Below are positions 30,509 through 40,705 of a DNA stretch of 64,000 nt, piece by piece. A program made the translations under genes and the position numbers. The number at the start of each line of letters is the position of its first letter. Position 1 is the first letter of the stretch. This DNA comes from Paracoccus cavernae (GTDB lineage Bacteria > Pseudomonadota > Alphaproteobacteria > Rhodobacterales > Rhodobacteraceae), in the NCBI GenBank assembly GCA_030410095.1, contig JAUFRC010000001.1, positions 322,501 to 386,500 of the forward strand, in the 5' to 3' direction. The notes beneath the pieces were generated by a model that was not told the origin of the DNA, did no database searches, and saw only the letters and a list, made by a program, of their open reading frames with translations.

Positions 30509-31888
30509 TTGGAGTTTGGTTTTCCCGAGCTTGCGGCGATCCGCTTGGGCTTCGGCCTCTCGCCCCATATGCAGCCGCCCGCCGATGTCGATGCGATTCT
30601 GGCAGGCTTGGCGACGGCCGCACCCGATGGAGATGCGGTCAGTCTCGACGAGGCCCGCGCATCCGCTCTCTCGCTCGCCGATCTCGGCAAGGCCGCCCGT
30701 GACGGCGGCGATGCGGAACGCGAGAAGCTCAACCAACTGTCGCGCGATCTGCGTGATTTCAACACAATCGCGCTTCAGCAGCGTATTGCCCGCGCCATCG
30801 ATGACCCGAGCGGCTTCGGCGAACGTCTGGTGCAGTTCTGGGCCGACCATTTCACCATTCGCGCCGCCGCAGCCGGACAGCACAAACTAGCCGTAGCCTT
30901 TGTCGACGATGCGATCCGGCCCCATATCGGCGGCCGTTTCGAGGATCTCTTCGTGGCGGCGGACCTGCATCCGATGATGCTGCTTTATCTCGACCAGACC
31001 TCGAGCGTCGGGCCGAATTCGCGCTTCGGCAAGGCGCGCGCCTCGCAGGGCCGGCTTGCGGGGCTGAACGAAAATCTCGCGCGCGAGGCGATGGAGCTGC
31101 ACAGCCTCGGTGTCGGTGCCGGCTATTCGCAAGACGATGTGCGCGAATTGGCCGAACTTCTCACCGGCATCAGCTACAATCCCAAGGTCGGCGTCGAATT
31201 CCTGCCCAATCGCGCGGAGCCCGGTGCCGAGACAATCCTCGGAACCTCTTACGGCGGCAAGCGGCAGCCGAGCGCGGACGACATCCGCGCGGCCTTTACC
31301 GATCTGGCGCGACGCCCCGAAACGGCGGCATTCGTCTCGCGCAAACTGGCCGTCCACTTCACCAGCGATACGCCCGACGAGGGGCTGGTGACGGCGATGA
31401 CCGCACGGTGGCGCGAGACGCGCGGGGATCTGGCCGAGGTCTACCGCGTCATGATCACCCATCCGGCCTTGGTCGACAGTTTTCGCGACAAGGCGCGGCA
31501 ACCCTTTGATTTCATGGTGGCAAGTCTGCGCGCTCTGGGCGTTACCGGAGAGGTGCTGCGCGGTTGGGACATCCGCACGGCCAACCGCGTCCTGATGCAG
31601 CCCCTGGGGATGATGGGGCAGCGCTGGGGCGCGCCCCTTGGCCCGAACGGCTGGCCCGAGGAGGCTTCGGCATGGATCACGCCGCAGGCCTTGTCGGCGC
31701 GCATCAACTGGATCCTCGACATCCAAAAGCGTGTGCTCGGCGACGATCTGCCCGACCCGCGCGAGCTGATGCTCACGGCTTTCGGCGGGACGCAATCCGA
31801 GAAGCTGGCTTGGGCCGTCCCCAAAGCGGAAAGCGCGCGCGAGGGGATCGCGCTGATCCTCGCATCCAACGATTTCAACCGCCGTTAA
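30509..31888 (+). CDS. DUF1800 family protein
   Basis: Intact 459-residue protein of the DUF1800 family: LAAIRLGFGLSP, IDDPSGFGERLVQFWADHFT, NENLAREAMELHSLGVGAGY with QDDVRELAELLTG, and MGQRWGAPLGPNGWPEEA. Function unknown; genes of this family are nearly always followed by a DUF1501 gene, as here, 11 bases downstream. The start is TTG at 30509 after AAAAGG. No signal peptide is visible, unlike many relatives, so export could depend on its Tat-type partner. Confidence 0.88.
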   Translation: MEFGFPELAAIRLGFGLSPHMQPPADVDAILAGLATAAPDGDAVSLDEARASALSLADLGKAARDGGDAEREKLNQLSRDLRDFNTIALQQRIARAIDDPSGFGERLVQFWADHFTIRAAAAGQHKLAVAFVDDAIRPHIGGRFEDLFVAADLHPMMLLYLDQTSSVGPNSRFGKARASQGRLAGLNENLAREAMELHSLGVGAGYSQDDVRELAELLTGISYNPKVGVEFLPNRAEPGAETILGTSYGGKRQPSADDIRAAFTDLARRPETAAFVSRKLAVHFTSDTPDEGLVTAMTARWRETRGDLAEVYRVMITHPALVDSFRDKARQPFDFMVASLRALGVTGEVLRGWDIRTANRVLMQPLGMMGQRWGAPLGPNGWPEEASAWITPQALSARINWILDIQKRVLGDDLPDPRELMLTAFGGTQSEKLAWAVPKAESAREGIALILASNDFNRR

Positions 31889-31899
31889 GGAGGCCCGAC

Positions 31900-33073
31900 A
31901 TGATCAACCGACGCCTGTTCTTGCGCGGTAGCGCGCTTTGGGATGCTCGCTCGCGGCCCATCCCCTGATGTCGAGCATGACCTTTGCCTCGGCCCCCGGC
32001 GAGAACCGCCTTGTGGTCATCATCCTGCGCGGGGCGATGGACGGGCTCGATGTGCTCCAGCCCTACGGCGATCCGATGCTGGCGAAACTGCGCAGCACGA
32101 TTTCGGTCGGGCCGGGGCAGGGGGCGACGGATCTCGACGGCTTTTACGCCCTCCATTCCGATCTGGCGATGTTGATGCCGCTTTGGCAGGCGGGCCAATT
32201 GGCCTTTGCCCAAGCGGTTTCTACGCCCTATCGCGACAAGCGCAGCCATTTCGACGGGCAGGACGTGCTCGAGGCGGGGACCGGAAACGATGTGCCGAAC
32301 TTCCAGCGCACCGGCGGCTGGCTCAACCGCTTGCTGCAGGTGATGCCGAATGCGGTGTCCGAGACGGCCTATTCGGTCGGGATCGACGAGATGCGCATTT
32401 TGAGCGGGCAGGCGCGCAGCAAAAGTTGGGCCCCCGAGGCGGATCTGACCCTTTCCGCGCAGGGCCAGCTTCTGCTCGAGCAGATCTATCACGACGATCC
32501 GCTGTTTCGCGATGCGGCGCAGGATGCCGGAGAGCTCGGCGGGCAGGAGATGCTCGACCTCGACGCCAAAGGGCCGACGCGAGAGGCGCAGGGGCTGGCG
32601 CGTTTCGCGGCCGACCGGCTGAACGGCGAGACGCGATCGCGGCCTTTTCTCTGGCCGGTTGGGATAGCCATGCCAGACAGCCCGCGGTGATCGGGCGCGC
32701 ACTGAAACGTTTGGGCGACTCGATCATCGCATTGCGCGACGGTCTTGGCCCGAATTGGGAAAAGACCACGGTTCTCGCCATGACCGAATTCGGCCGCACC
32801 GTGCGCGAGAACGGCTCGGGCGGGACGGATCACGGCACGGCGGGGGCGCTATTGATGGCGGGCGGTGCGATCAAGGGCGGGCGGGTCTATGGCGACTGGC
32901 CGGGCCTTGGCGAGGGCCAGCTTTACGCCGACCGCGATCTCATGCCCCTGCGCGACATCCGCGCCTATTCGGCCTGGGCGATGCGCAATCTTTTCGCGAT
33001 CGAGGGCGGCGCTCTCGAGAGCACGATCTTTCCGGGCCTCGATCTGGGGGCCGATCCGCGGTTTCTGGCCTGA
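31900..33073 (+). CDS. DUF1501 family protein with Tat-like signal
   Basis: Partner of the DUF1800 gene. N terminus MINRRLFLRGSALLGCSLAA (after repair) resembles a twin-arginine signal, then VVIILRGAMDGLDVLQPYGD, AVSTPYRDKRSHFDGQDVLE, AGWDSHARQP and EFGRTVRENGSGGTDHGTAG, all typical of DUF1501, a sulfatase-like fold protein of unknown function. Breaks in TTT at 31937-31939 and near 32632 are repaired by one base each; about 391 residues result. Strong ribosome site AAGGAGG. Confidence 0.88.
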
Positions 33074-33118
33074 ACGGGCCTGTCGGCGCGCGGGCTTTGC
33101 CCCGTCAGAACTGGCCTG

Positions 33119-33867
33119 TCAGATCTGGCCCACCGCCTCCAGCCGCTCGTGCAGCATGCCGCTGATGCGGGCGAGGCCTGCGGCCAGCGTATGGCCGGCA
33201 CGGTTGTCGCGCGCGAGGCTTTGGGCAGCATCCTCGAGCGGGCGGTCATGGACCGAACGGGCGACACCGGCGAGAAAGTTCGCGATATAGTCGATGCTCG
33301 AGGTATCCTCCGCACTGGCGAGGATATCCGCGATATGGCTGAGGTCGTCGCGAAGCGCGGCCTTGTCGGGGCAGATCGTGTCGTCGGGCAGGACCCGCAG
33401 CCCGCTGCAGCGCAATTCGGGCGGCAAAGCCGATAGAATCGCCTGCTGGAAGACCGCCAGTTTCTCGATTGGTTTGAGCAAAAAACCTGCGCCCCCGCCG
33501 CCAGAGCGACCGATTCGTTTTCGGGATCGCCCGAAATTCCGATGATGACCGGCGCGCTCGGGACCAATCCGGTGAAGGAGCGGATCAATTCCGCGCCATT
33601 GCCGTCGGGTAGTCCCATGTCGACGATGAGCACGCTGGGGCGGTAACTGCGCAGATGGCGCACCGCCGCCTTGAGGGTATCGGCGCGGCGAATGCGCGCA
33701 CCCGAGCGCAGGCAAAGGAGGCGCAAAGCCTCGGATGCGAAACGGGAATCCTCGACCACAAGGGCGGTTAGCCCTGCCAAAGGGCGTCCCGGCAGCATTT
33801 GCGGCCGCCAAACCGGCATTTCCGCGCTCTGTTCGACCGTTCCCGGCCCTTGTCCCTGTCCCTGCAT
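33119..33867 (-). CDS. Response regulator with receiver domain and unassigned C-terminal region
   Basis: A Gln/Gly-rich start is followed by a receiver domain: LTALVVEDSRFASEALRLLC, phospho-acceptor Asp in VLIVDMGLPDGNGAELIR, and the Lys in FLLKPIEK. The C-terminal 120 residues (LRVLPDDTICPDKAALRDDL, DYIANFLAGVARSVHDRPLE) are helical and have no recognisable DNA-binding or enzyme motif. The frame breaks in CCCCC at 33492-33496; one base gives about 249 residues. No kinase gene is adjacent. Confidence 0.8.
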
Positions 33868-34001
33868 GACATGCTCCCGCAGCTGAAACTCTCATTGGGA
33901 CAGAGTGACTCGTTTTCCCTAAGAAGCGGTTAATCGCCGTCCCGACCCTTCCCCTGAGCGCCGTCGCGGCCTAAAACGGCGCAAATCACGGGAGAAATCA
34001 C

Positions 34002-34406
34002 ATGATCGGTCGCTTGAACCATGTTGCCATTGCCGTCCCCGACCTCGAGGCGGCCTCTGCGCAATATCGCGATGTGCTGGGGGCCAAGGTCGGTCCGGCG
34101 CAGGACGAGCCCGACCACGGCGTGACCGTGGTTTTCATCGAACTGCCCAATACCAAGATCGAGCTGCTCTATCCGCTTGGCGACGACAGCCCGATTGCCG
34201 GTTTCCTTGCCAAGAATCCGGCCGGCGGCATTCACCATATCTGCTATGAGGTCGACGATATTCTCGCGGCGCGCGACAAGCTGAAAGCCTCGGGCGCGCG
34301 TGTGCTCGGCAGCGGCGAGCCCAAGATCGGCGCCCATGGCAAGCCCGTGTTGTTCCTTCACCCGAAGGATTTCAACGGAACCCTGATTGAACTGGAGCAA
34401 GTCTGA
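34002..34406 (+). CDS. mce: Methylmalonyl-CoA epimerase
   Basis: Intact 134-residue vicinal-oxygen-chelate enzyme interconverting R- and S-methylmalonyl-CoA in propionate and ethylmalonyl-CoA metabolism, upstream of the B12-dependent mutase. RLNHVAIAVPDLEAASAQYR, GVTVVFIELPNTKIELLYPL, GGIHHICYEVDDI and GTLIELEQV carry the metal ligands (two His, two Glu). Its stop overlaps the start of the DUF1467 gene, a pairing common in Rhodobacterales. Confidence 0.95.
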   Translation: MIGRLNHVAIAVPDLEAASAQYRDVLGAKVGPAQDEPDHGVTVVFIELPNTKIELLYPLGDDSPIAGFLAKNPAGGIHHICYEVDDILAARDKLKASGARVLGSGEPKIGAHGKPVLFLHPKDFNGTLIELEQV

Positions 34407-34666
34407 TGAATTTGACTGGCGGAATCGTCCTTTATGCCTCGATCTGGTTTCTCGTGCTGTTCGTGCTGCTGCCGATCGGTCAAAAGAGCCAGGCCGATGT
34501 CGGCATCATCGTCCCCGGCACCCATGCCGGCGCCCCTCACGAGCCGCAATTGCTGAAAAAAGCGCTGTGGTCGACCGTGATCACCACGGTCCTGTGGGGC
34601 ATCATCGCCTATATCATCTTCGGCGAGATCATCACCCGCGCCGATCTGACGCGGATGTTTGGCTAA
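34406..34666 (+). CDS. DUF1467 small membrane protein
   Basis: 86 residues with two membrane helices (IVLYASIWFLVLFVLLPIGQ and VITTVLWGIIAYIIFGEII) flanking a hydrophilic loop with GTHAGAPHEPQLLKKALWST, the DUF1467 pattern. Function unknown. Starts in the TGATG overlap with mce. Its last 35 bases overlap the end of the convergent EI24-domain gene. Confidence 0.88.
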   Translation: MNLTGGIVLYASIWFLVLFVLLPIGQKSQADVGIIVPGTHAGAPHEPQLLKKALWSTVITTVLWGIIAYIIFGEIITRADLTRMFG

Positions 34667-35332
34667 GCTGGAAAAGATGGGTGAAGCCCGCCGCTGCAAG
34701 GACCGGAACCACGATATTGAGGACCGGAACCGAGAGCAGAAAGGCGATCATCACCCCTAGACCGGTGACCTGAAACGAAAGGCGCTGGCGCAATGCGCCG
34801 GCGCTTTCGCTATTCAGGTGCCGCCGCGCTGCCATCGAAAAGAACTCGCGCCCCAGAAGCCAGCCGTTGGCTCCGTAAAACAGCACCGAAGCCAACGGCC
34901 CGAGAAAGGGCGTCGCGATCAGCGAGACGATCATGATCGCGAGCGCCGCGCCCATGACGGCCAGCGATTCCAGAAGCCCGTCCCAGAAATCGAGCGGCAG
35001 GCCGCGGCGCTGGGGTAATGGACCTCTTCGACGATCTCGGCTACGCGCTCGGCGAAAAGGCCCGAAAAGGCTGCCGCGACTGGCGCCATGAGGAAAAAGC
35101 CCATCAGCGGGAAAAGCGCCAGCGAGCCCCATGACAAGGTCCCGCCGATCGGGATTGTCCCGACCAGCGGCAAGGTGATGCTTTCGGGCGCGAGCCAGCG
35201 GATGGCCCAAAAGGCTCCGGTCTGGAGCGCGACCAGCAAAGCGATGGTCAACAGGACCCCGAGCAGCACCACACCGAAGATGCGCGGCCGCAAGAGATCG
35301 CCCCAAGCCAGCGTCAGCGCCCGAAACATCAT
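34632..35332 (-). CDS. EI24-domain (CysZ-like) membrane protein
   Basis: Polytopic membrane protein, start MMFRALTLAWGDLLRPRIFG, with hydrophobic stretches at LLGVLLTIALLVALQTG, WGSLALFPLMGFFLMAPVAA, MGAALAIMIVSLIATPFLG and GVMIAFLLSVPVLNIVVPVL; GREFFSMAARRHL and the family layout fit EI24/CysZ, sulfate-uptake related. The frame breaks in GGGG at 35012-35015, repaired by one base (VHYPQRRGLPLDFWDG), giving about 233 residues. The start overlaps the nitroreductase stop, so the two are coupled. Confidence 0.82.
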
Positions 35333-35898
35333 GCGAGGAAGCTGACTTTTGCAGCCAGATCGGGGCGCGGACGCTCGGGCGGGGTCTCGCCGCGCTGGCC
35401 GATATGGACGAGACCCGCGATGCGCTCCTGCGGGGCAAGGTCGAAGTGACGGGTCGCGAAATCGGGATGCGAGGCGGGACCGGTCAGCCATGCCGCGCCG
35501 TAGCCTGCCGCGAGGGCGGCATTGACCAGCGACAGGCAGACCGCGCCTGCCGAAAGGAACTGCTCCCACTCGGGGATTTTCGGGCTTTCGACCGGCGAAA
35601 AGACCACCGCGACGATCAGGGGCGAGCCAAAGGCCGAGCGCGCCTTTTCGACGGCAGCCTCGTCGCCGCCTTTGGCCGCGACGCTGGCCGCCAGCTCGGG
35701 CGCGAGCCGGTCGAGCACGGGGCGTTCGAGCACGATGAAGCGCCATGGCTCGAGCTTGCCGTGATCGGGCACGCGGGCGGCCAGCTCCAGAAGCGCCAGA
35801 AGCTCCTCGCGCTCGGGGGCAGGGCCTTTCAGCAGTTTCGGCGGATGCGAGCGGCGCTTGCCGAGGAAGGTCAGGGCATCGGGATTGGCGAAGGACAT
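35329..35898 (-). CDS. Nitroreductase family protein
   Basis: Intact 189-residue FMN-dependent oxidoreductase. FLGKRRSHPPKLLKGPAPER at the N terminus holds the flavin-binding RRS, then AARVPDHGKLEPWRFIVLER, and NAALAAGYGAAWLTGPA with GLVHIGQRGETPPERPRPDL at the C terminus, the YdjA-like pattern. Electron acceptor unknown. Its stop overlaps the EI24 gene start. Confidence 0.9.
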   Translation of the reverse strand: MSFANPDALTFLGKRRSHPPKLLKGPAPEREELLALLELAARVPDHGKLEPWRFIVLERPVLDRLAPELAASVAAKGGDEAAVEKARSAFGSPLIVAVVFSPVESPKIPEWEQFLSAGAVCLSLVNAALAAGYGAAWLTGPASHPDFATRHFDLAPQERIAGLVHIGQRGETPPERPRPDLAAKVSFLA

Positions 35899-36132
35899 GG
35901 CAGCCTCATGAAAGGCCCGAACACGGCGCGGGGCCGGTCGCGGCAGGGTGGGGCCGCAGCGCGGAGGCCGGCGGCAATCGGGGTTGAACTGACGATAGCG
36001 GTGATTGCGGGGCGCTACCAGACGGGCTTGCGCGGCGATCGGCGCGCGCGGAGGCGGTGGCCGCAAGCGCGCGTGACGGCTTGCCAAAAGCCGCGATCGG
36101 GGCTTCATGGGGATATGTCGAAGGAAGCCCCC

Positions 36133-36396
36133 ATGGATGATCTGGCCGATTTGGCGGTTCCGGGCCGCGTGATTGCGGTGCGCGTCACGCCGCGCGCGGC
36201 GCGCAATCAGGTCACGCCCGCGCTCTTGGAGGACGGCAGCACGGGGCTGCGCGTCAGCACGACGACCGTGCCCGAGGACGGCAAGGCCAATGCCGCGGTG
36301 ATCAAGCTGATCGCCAAGGCTCTGGGCATCGCCAAATCGCGGCTGACGCTTTTGCGCGGCGAGACCGGACGCGACAAGCTGTTCAGGATCGACTAA
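36133..36396 (+). CDS. DUF167 (YggU-like) protein
   Basis: 87-residue protein of the DUF167 family: VIAVRVTPRAARNQVTPALL, STTTVPEDGKANAAVIKLIA and KSRLTLLRGETGRDKLFRI. Function unknown. ATG at 36133 is preferred to the in-frame ATG at 36115 because AAGGAAG lies 6 bases before it. Confidence 0.88.
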   Translation: MDDLADLAVPGRVIAVRVTPRAARNQVTPALLEDGSTGLRVSTTTVPEDGKANAAVIKLIAKALGIAKSRLTLLRGETGRDKLFRID

Positions 36397-36421
36397 GCGG
36401 GTGCCCCTGCCAGAGGGCCGC

Positions 36422-36671
36422 TCAGCGGCGCTTGAGATGCTCCATGCGGTAATTGCCCTCGGGGAGGTTCAGCGCGGCGCGGAGCTCTTCGAGTTGCTCG
36501 AGCGAGAGCACGATGCGCGCGATCTGCTCGTCTGTCGGGTCGGATTGCTCGATGATGACGCGGTCGTCGAATGCAAGGATGGTGACGTCCTCGTTGAGGG
36601 CGTGTCGCGGGTTCGGCCTCGTCGATCAGGGTGATGACGGTGGCGTCGAACTCGTGCTCGATCGTGAACAT
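36422..36671 (-). CDS. Small conserved protein of unknown function
   Basis: From the ATG at 36671: MFTIEHEFDATVITLIDEAE, then, after a break near 36603, LNEDVTILAFDDRVIIEQSD, IARIVLSLEQLEELRAALNL and the end PEGNYRMEHLKRR with TGA at 36422. One added base makes an 83-residue acidic protein with alternating strands and one helix. I believe it is a conserved Rhodobacterales protein, but I know no function. Convergent with the DUF167 gene, 25 bases apart. Confidence 0.6.
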
Positions 36672-36795
36672 CTCGTGGACCTCGTTGGTATCGGGCAAAT
36701 TTTCTGTGAAAGATGCCGCCTTGATGCGCGTCGGGCTTGGCGTTGCGGCCCGGTCAGGGATAGATAGCGGTTAATTTTGCTGTGAGGTATGGTTG

Positions 36796-37576
36796 ATGCG
36801 CAGATTTCTCGGGACGAGCACCTTTTGGCGCTGAGCCTTGTGGTGGCCGGCTGCGTGGCACCGGGGCAGATGCCCTATCCGCCGCTGCCCGAAGCGGGTA
36901 GCCAGCCCTCCGCAAACCTGCCCGCCGCAAACCTGCCGGTCCCGTCGCGCGATTTCGCGAATTCGCCGCAGGAAAGCGCGCGCGGCTTTGCCGAGGTCAT
37001 CCGCAAGATGGAGCCCGCGGTCGAGCGCGAATGCGTCCAGCGCCGTACCCAACCGATCAATTGCGACTTCCAGTTCGTTGTCGACGACCGCGCGGGGCTG
37101 GAGCCGAATGCCTTCCAAACCGTCGACAGTACCGGCCGCCCGATCATCGGCTTTACGATTTCGCTGATCGCCGAGGCGCGCAATGCCGACGAGCTGGCCT
37201 TTGTCGTCGGCCACGAGGCCAGCCACCACATCCTCGGTCATATCAACCGCAAATCCACGGCGGCCTCGGCGGGGCGGTCATTCTGGGCGGTCTGGCCAGC
37301 GCCTATGGCGGCAGCAGATCGGCGATCCGCTCGGCGCAGGACATCGGCGCGCAGATGGGCGCGCGGTACTATTCGCGCGATTGGGAGCTCGAGGCGGACT
37401 ACCTCGGGGCGATCGTCGCATTGAATGCGGGCTATGACCCCGAACATGGTGCGCAGTTTTTCGCGCGTATTCCCGATCCGGGCGACCGGATTTTGGGAAC
37501 TCACCCCTCGCGTGCGGCGCGGATGGCGCAGGTCGCGAGAGCGGTAAACGATTACCGTACAGGGCAGTTCAGATAG
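36796..37576 (+). CDS. M48-family metalloprotease lipoprotein
   Basis: After restoring one T in TTTT at 36823-36826 the protein starts MRRFLGTSTFLALSLVVAGC, a lipoprotein signal. The peptidase domain has the zinc motif FVVGHEASHHILGHINRKST (HExxH) and a second-site Glu in WELEADYLGAIVALNAGYDP, ending THPSRAARMAQVAR. This is the BepA/LoiP-like M48 form used in envelope protein quality control. A second break in GGGG at 37271-37274 is repaired by one G (SAGGAVILGGLASAYGG). About 260 residues. Confidence 0.87.
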
Positions 37577-37668
37577 GGCGGAAATGTGTTAGAATACGAA
37601 CGATTCGGTGCAACTCTGGCACCGGAAATGTGAGTAAGATTAGCGCTTTACACCTATACGGCGAGTAG

Positions 37669-37693
37669 CGTGGTGGTGTGCCGCCACGTTTTT
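37669..37693 (+). terminator. Terminator after the M48 gene
   Basis: CGTGGTGG at 37669-37676 pairs with CCGCCACG at 37681-37688 (one G-T pair), loop TGTG, followed by TTTTT. Confidence 0.85.
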
Positions 37694-37817
37694 CGAACTG
37701 CTTCAAAATTGTCTGAAAAACTCCTTTAATAGCCTGATTGCTGCCGGTAAGTTGCATCGGCAAGTTGTCGCCTGCTTGGGCAGGGTGCCCGGAGTCGATG
37801 TGAGGTTAGGAGCGGCC

Positions 37818-38281
37818 ATGATTGGCGTGATTGTCTGGAGTAGCGCAGTGAAGCGCAAAGCGGTGATCTGGTGTGAGGACCAGGGGCCGTTAGCCTATCT
37901 TCACGGCCTCGACAACGTTCTGGGCGGCGATGAATGGCCGGTGACCGGTGCAATGGTCGCGCTCGATCCGAAGTCCGCAACGAGCTGCGCCATGCCTTCA
38001 ACGTCCGCGTTCTCGATGAAACGCAGATGAGCGAATTGCCGGGCATGCTGCGCGAAGTCGGCGGTACGGGCGGCGGCAATGCCGATCTGGTGGCAAGCGG
38101 CGTTGGTCCGGTCACGGGGGCGGTTGCGGCGCAAAGCCAAACCATCGCGGTTCAGACCGAGGTGAAGCGTCCGGCGCTGCGCGTCGTGGCCTCGCAAGAG
38201 ACGCCGCAAGCCGCGTCGGGAGCCATGCGCGGCAAACAGCCGACGCTTTTCGCGGTGAAAACCGCAGGAAAATCGCGCTGA
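37818..38281 (+). CDS. Conserved hypothetical protein
   Basis: From ATG 37818: MIGVIVWSSAVKRKAVIWCE, GPLAYLHGLDNVLGGDEWPV, then, after a break near 37970 (one G missing), EVRNELRHAFNVRVLDETQM. The second half (about residues 80-150) is low-complexity, rich in Gly, Ala, Val, Thr. The first half reads like a small beta-rich domain. Probably a Rhodobacterales-specific protein; function unknown. AGGAG ribosome site; about 154 residues. Confidence 0.6.
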
Positions 38282-38333
38282 GCCTTTCGGCTCAAGCGCG
38301 ATGCTTTCTCTTAAGTTTTGAAATTGGCGCCCG

Positions 38334-38894
38334 TCAGGCGCCGCGCGACAGGGCAGCAACACCGGTCCGCGCAAGATCGATCAGGCCGAGCGGCCGCATC
38401 AGATCGGCGAAAGCATCCAGCTTTTCGGACGTCCCCGTCATTTCGAAAACAAAGCTCTCCAGCGTCAGATCAACCACATTGGCGCGGAAGATCTCGGCAA
38501 TGCGGAGCGCTTCTACGCGTTTCTCGCCCTGACCACGCACCTTGAAAAGACCCAGCTCGCGCTCGACCGAGCGGCCCTCGACCGTGAGGTCATGGACTTC
38601 ATGGACCGGAACGATCCGGCCGAGCTGCGCCTTGATCTGCTCGATCACCGAAGGGGTGCCGCGCGTCACGATGGTAATGCGCGAACGGTGGCCGCTGTGG
38701 TCGACCTCGGCCACGGTCAGGCTGTCGATATTGTAGCCGCGGCCCGAGAATAGACCGATCACCCGTGCCAGAACGCCCGCCTCGTTGTCGACCAGTACCG
38801 CGAGGGTGTGGGATTCCTCGATCTGCGAATTGGGATCGCGCAGGTCATAGGCCGAATGGCTGGTTGCGCCCTGTTGGATATTCAATGCCGCCAT
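38334..38894 (-). CDS. ilvH: Acetolactate synthase small (regulatory) subunit
   Basis: Intact 186-residue regulatory subunit giving valine feedback control to acetohydroxyacid synthase. The N-terminal ACT domain has HTLAVLVDNEAGVLARVIGL, FSGRGYNIDSLTVAEVDHSG and SRITIVTRGT; the C-terminal domain FRANVVDLTLESFVFEMTGT. Located 58 bases downstream of ilvB on the same strand. Confidence 0.97.
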   Translation of the reverse strand: MAALNIQQGATSHSAYDLRDPNSQIEESHTLAVLVDNEAGVLARVIGLFSGRGYNIDSLTVAEVDHSGHRSRITIVTRGTPSVIEQIKAQLGRIVPVHEVHDLTVEGRSVERELGLFKVRGQGEKRVEALRIAEIFRANVVDLTLESFVFEMTGTSEKLDAFADLMRPLGLIDLARTGVAALSRGA

Positions 38895-38952
38895 GATGGC
38901 CTCACTTCATGAAACTTGGGAAACGGCCGGGGGCGGACCCCGGCATTCAGGA

Positions 38953-40705
38953 TCACACCAACGCGCCGCCGGCACCGGTGATGGCACCATCGGTGTCGTC
39001 GTCGGGCAGAAGCATTTCGTTATGCGGCTTGCCCGAGGGGATCATCGGCAGGCAGTTCTCGTGTTTCTCGACCAGAACATCGAGGATGAACGGCCCGTCG
39101 TAATCCAGCATCTCCTGGATCGCATCATCGAGCTCCGCTGGATCCGAGACCATGCGGCCTTTCGCCCCGAAGGCTTCGGCCAGTTTCACGAAATCGGGCA
39201 GGCTGTCCGACCAGCTCTGGCTGTAGCGCTCGCCATGGAGCAGCTGCTGCCACTGACGCACCATGCCCAGACGTTCGTTGTTGAGGATGAACTGCTTGAC
39301 CGGCGCGCGGAACTGGATCGCGGTGCCCATTTCCTGCATGTTCATCAGCCACGAGGCATCGCCCGCGACGTTGATGCAAAGCGCGTCGGGATGGGCAACC
39401 TGCGCCCCGATCGAGGCCGGCAGGCCGTAGCCCATCGTCCCCAGACCGCCCGAGGTCATCCAGTGGTTCGGGTCGTCGAAATGCAGATATTGCGCAGCCC
39501 ACATCTGGTGCTGGCCGACCTCGGTCGCGACATAGGGTTTGCGGTCCTTGGTCAGGGCGTGGAGACGCTCGAGCGCATATTGCGGCTTGATGACATTGCC
39601 GGTCTGTTTGTAGGCGAGGCTCTTGCGCGCCTTCCACTTGTCGATCTGCGCCCACCAATCCTTGAGCCCCGCCGCATTGGTCTTGCGGCCGCGCGACTTC
39701 CAGACTTTCAGCAGATCCTCGAGGACATGGCCGACATCACCCACGATCGGGACATCGACGCGGATGACCTTGTTGATCGAGCTGGGGTCGATATCGATAT
39801 GGGCCTTGACCGAGCCCGGGCTGAAATCGGCGACACGGCCGGTGATGCGGTCGTCGAAACGCGCCCCGATATTGATCATCAGATCGCAATCATGCATCGC
39901 CATATTGGCTTCATAAAGCCCGTGCATGCCCAACATGCCGAGCCAGTTCTTGCCGCTGGCCGGATAGGCCCCAGACCCATCAGGGTCGAGGTCACGGGAA
40001 AGCCGCTCGCCTCGGCAAGCTCGCGCAGCAGCTGGCTTGCGGCCGGACCCGAGTTGATGACGCCGCCGCCGGTATAAAGGATCGGGCGCTCGGCCTTTTC
40101 CATCAGCTCGACCAGCTTGGTGATCTGCTCGATGTCGCCCTTCTTCGCGGGCTGGTAGGAGGACAGATCCAGCTGTTTCGGCCCGACGTAATCGCCGGTC
40201 GCGAACTGCACATCCTTCGGAATGTCGACAAGGACCGGGCCGGGGCGGCCGGTGGTCGCGACATGGAAGGCGCGGTGGATGGTCTGGCTCAGTGCATTGG
40301 TGTCTTTGACCAGCCAGTTATGCTTGGTGCAGGGACGGGTGATGCCGATCGTATCGGCTTCCTGAAAACCGTCCGAGCCGATCAGGAAGGTCGGAACCTG
40401 CCCCGAGAGGACGATGATCGGGATCAGATCCATCAGCGCATCGGTCAGACCGGTCACCGCATTGGTCGCACCCGGACCCGAGGTCACCAGAACGACGCCC
40501 GGCTTGCCGGTGGTGCGGGCATAGCCCTCGGCCATATGGACCGCGCCCTGTTCGTGGCGCACCAGAATATGCTTGATGTCGTTTTGCTGGAAAATCTCGT
40601 CATAAATGGGTAGTACCGCGCCCCCGGATAGCCGAATACCGTATCGACACCCTGATCGCGCAGGGCTTCGATAACCATTCTTGCACCGGTCATGCTTCGG
40701 GACAT
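38953..40705 (-). CDS. ilvB: Acetolactate synthase large (catalytic) subunit
   Basis: Thiamine-diphosphate enzyme for the first common step of valine, leucine and isoleucine synthesis. [15 protein letters not shown] holds the region before the catalytic Glu in [19 protein letters not shown]; the ThDP motif is [20 protein letters not shown] with [13 protein letters not shown]. Breaks in CCCCC at 40621-40625 and CCCC at 39969-39972 are repaired by one base each, giving about 584 residues. ATG 40705 is chosen over 40711 because GGAGA is 6-7 bases before it. Confidence 0.96.

Noticed and set aside
27828..30623. 931-codon open frame on the minus strand opposite aspS
   Set aside because: It mirrors aspS in a high-G+C gene, has an Arg/His/Gly-rich composition and no recognisable domain; aspS is intact and certain.
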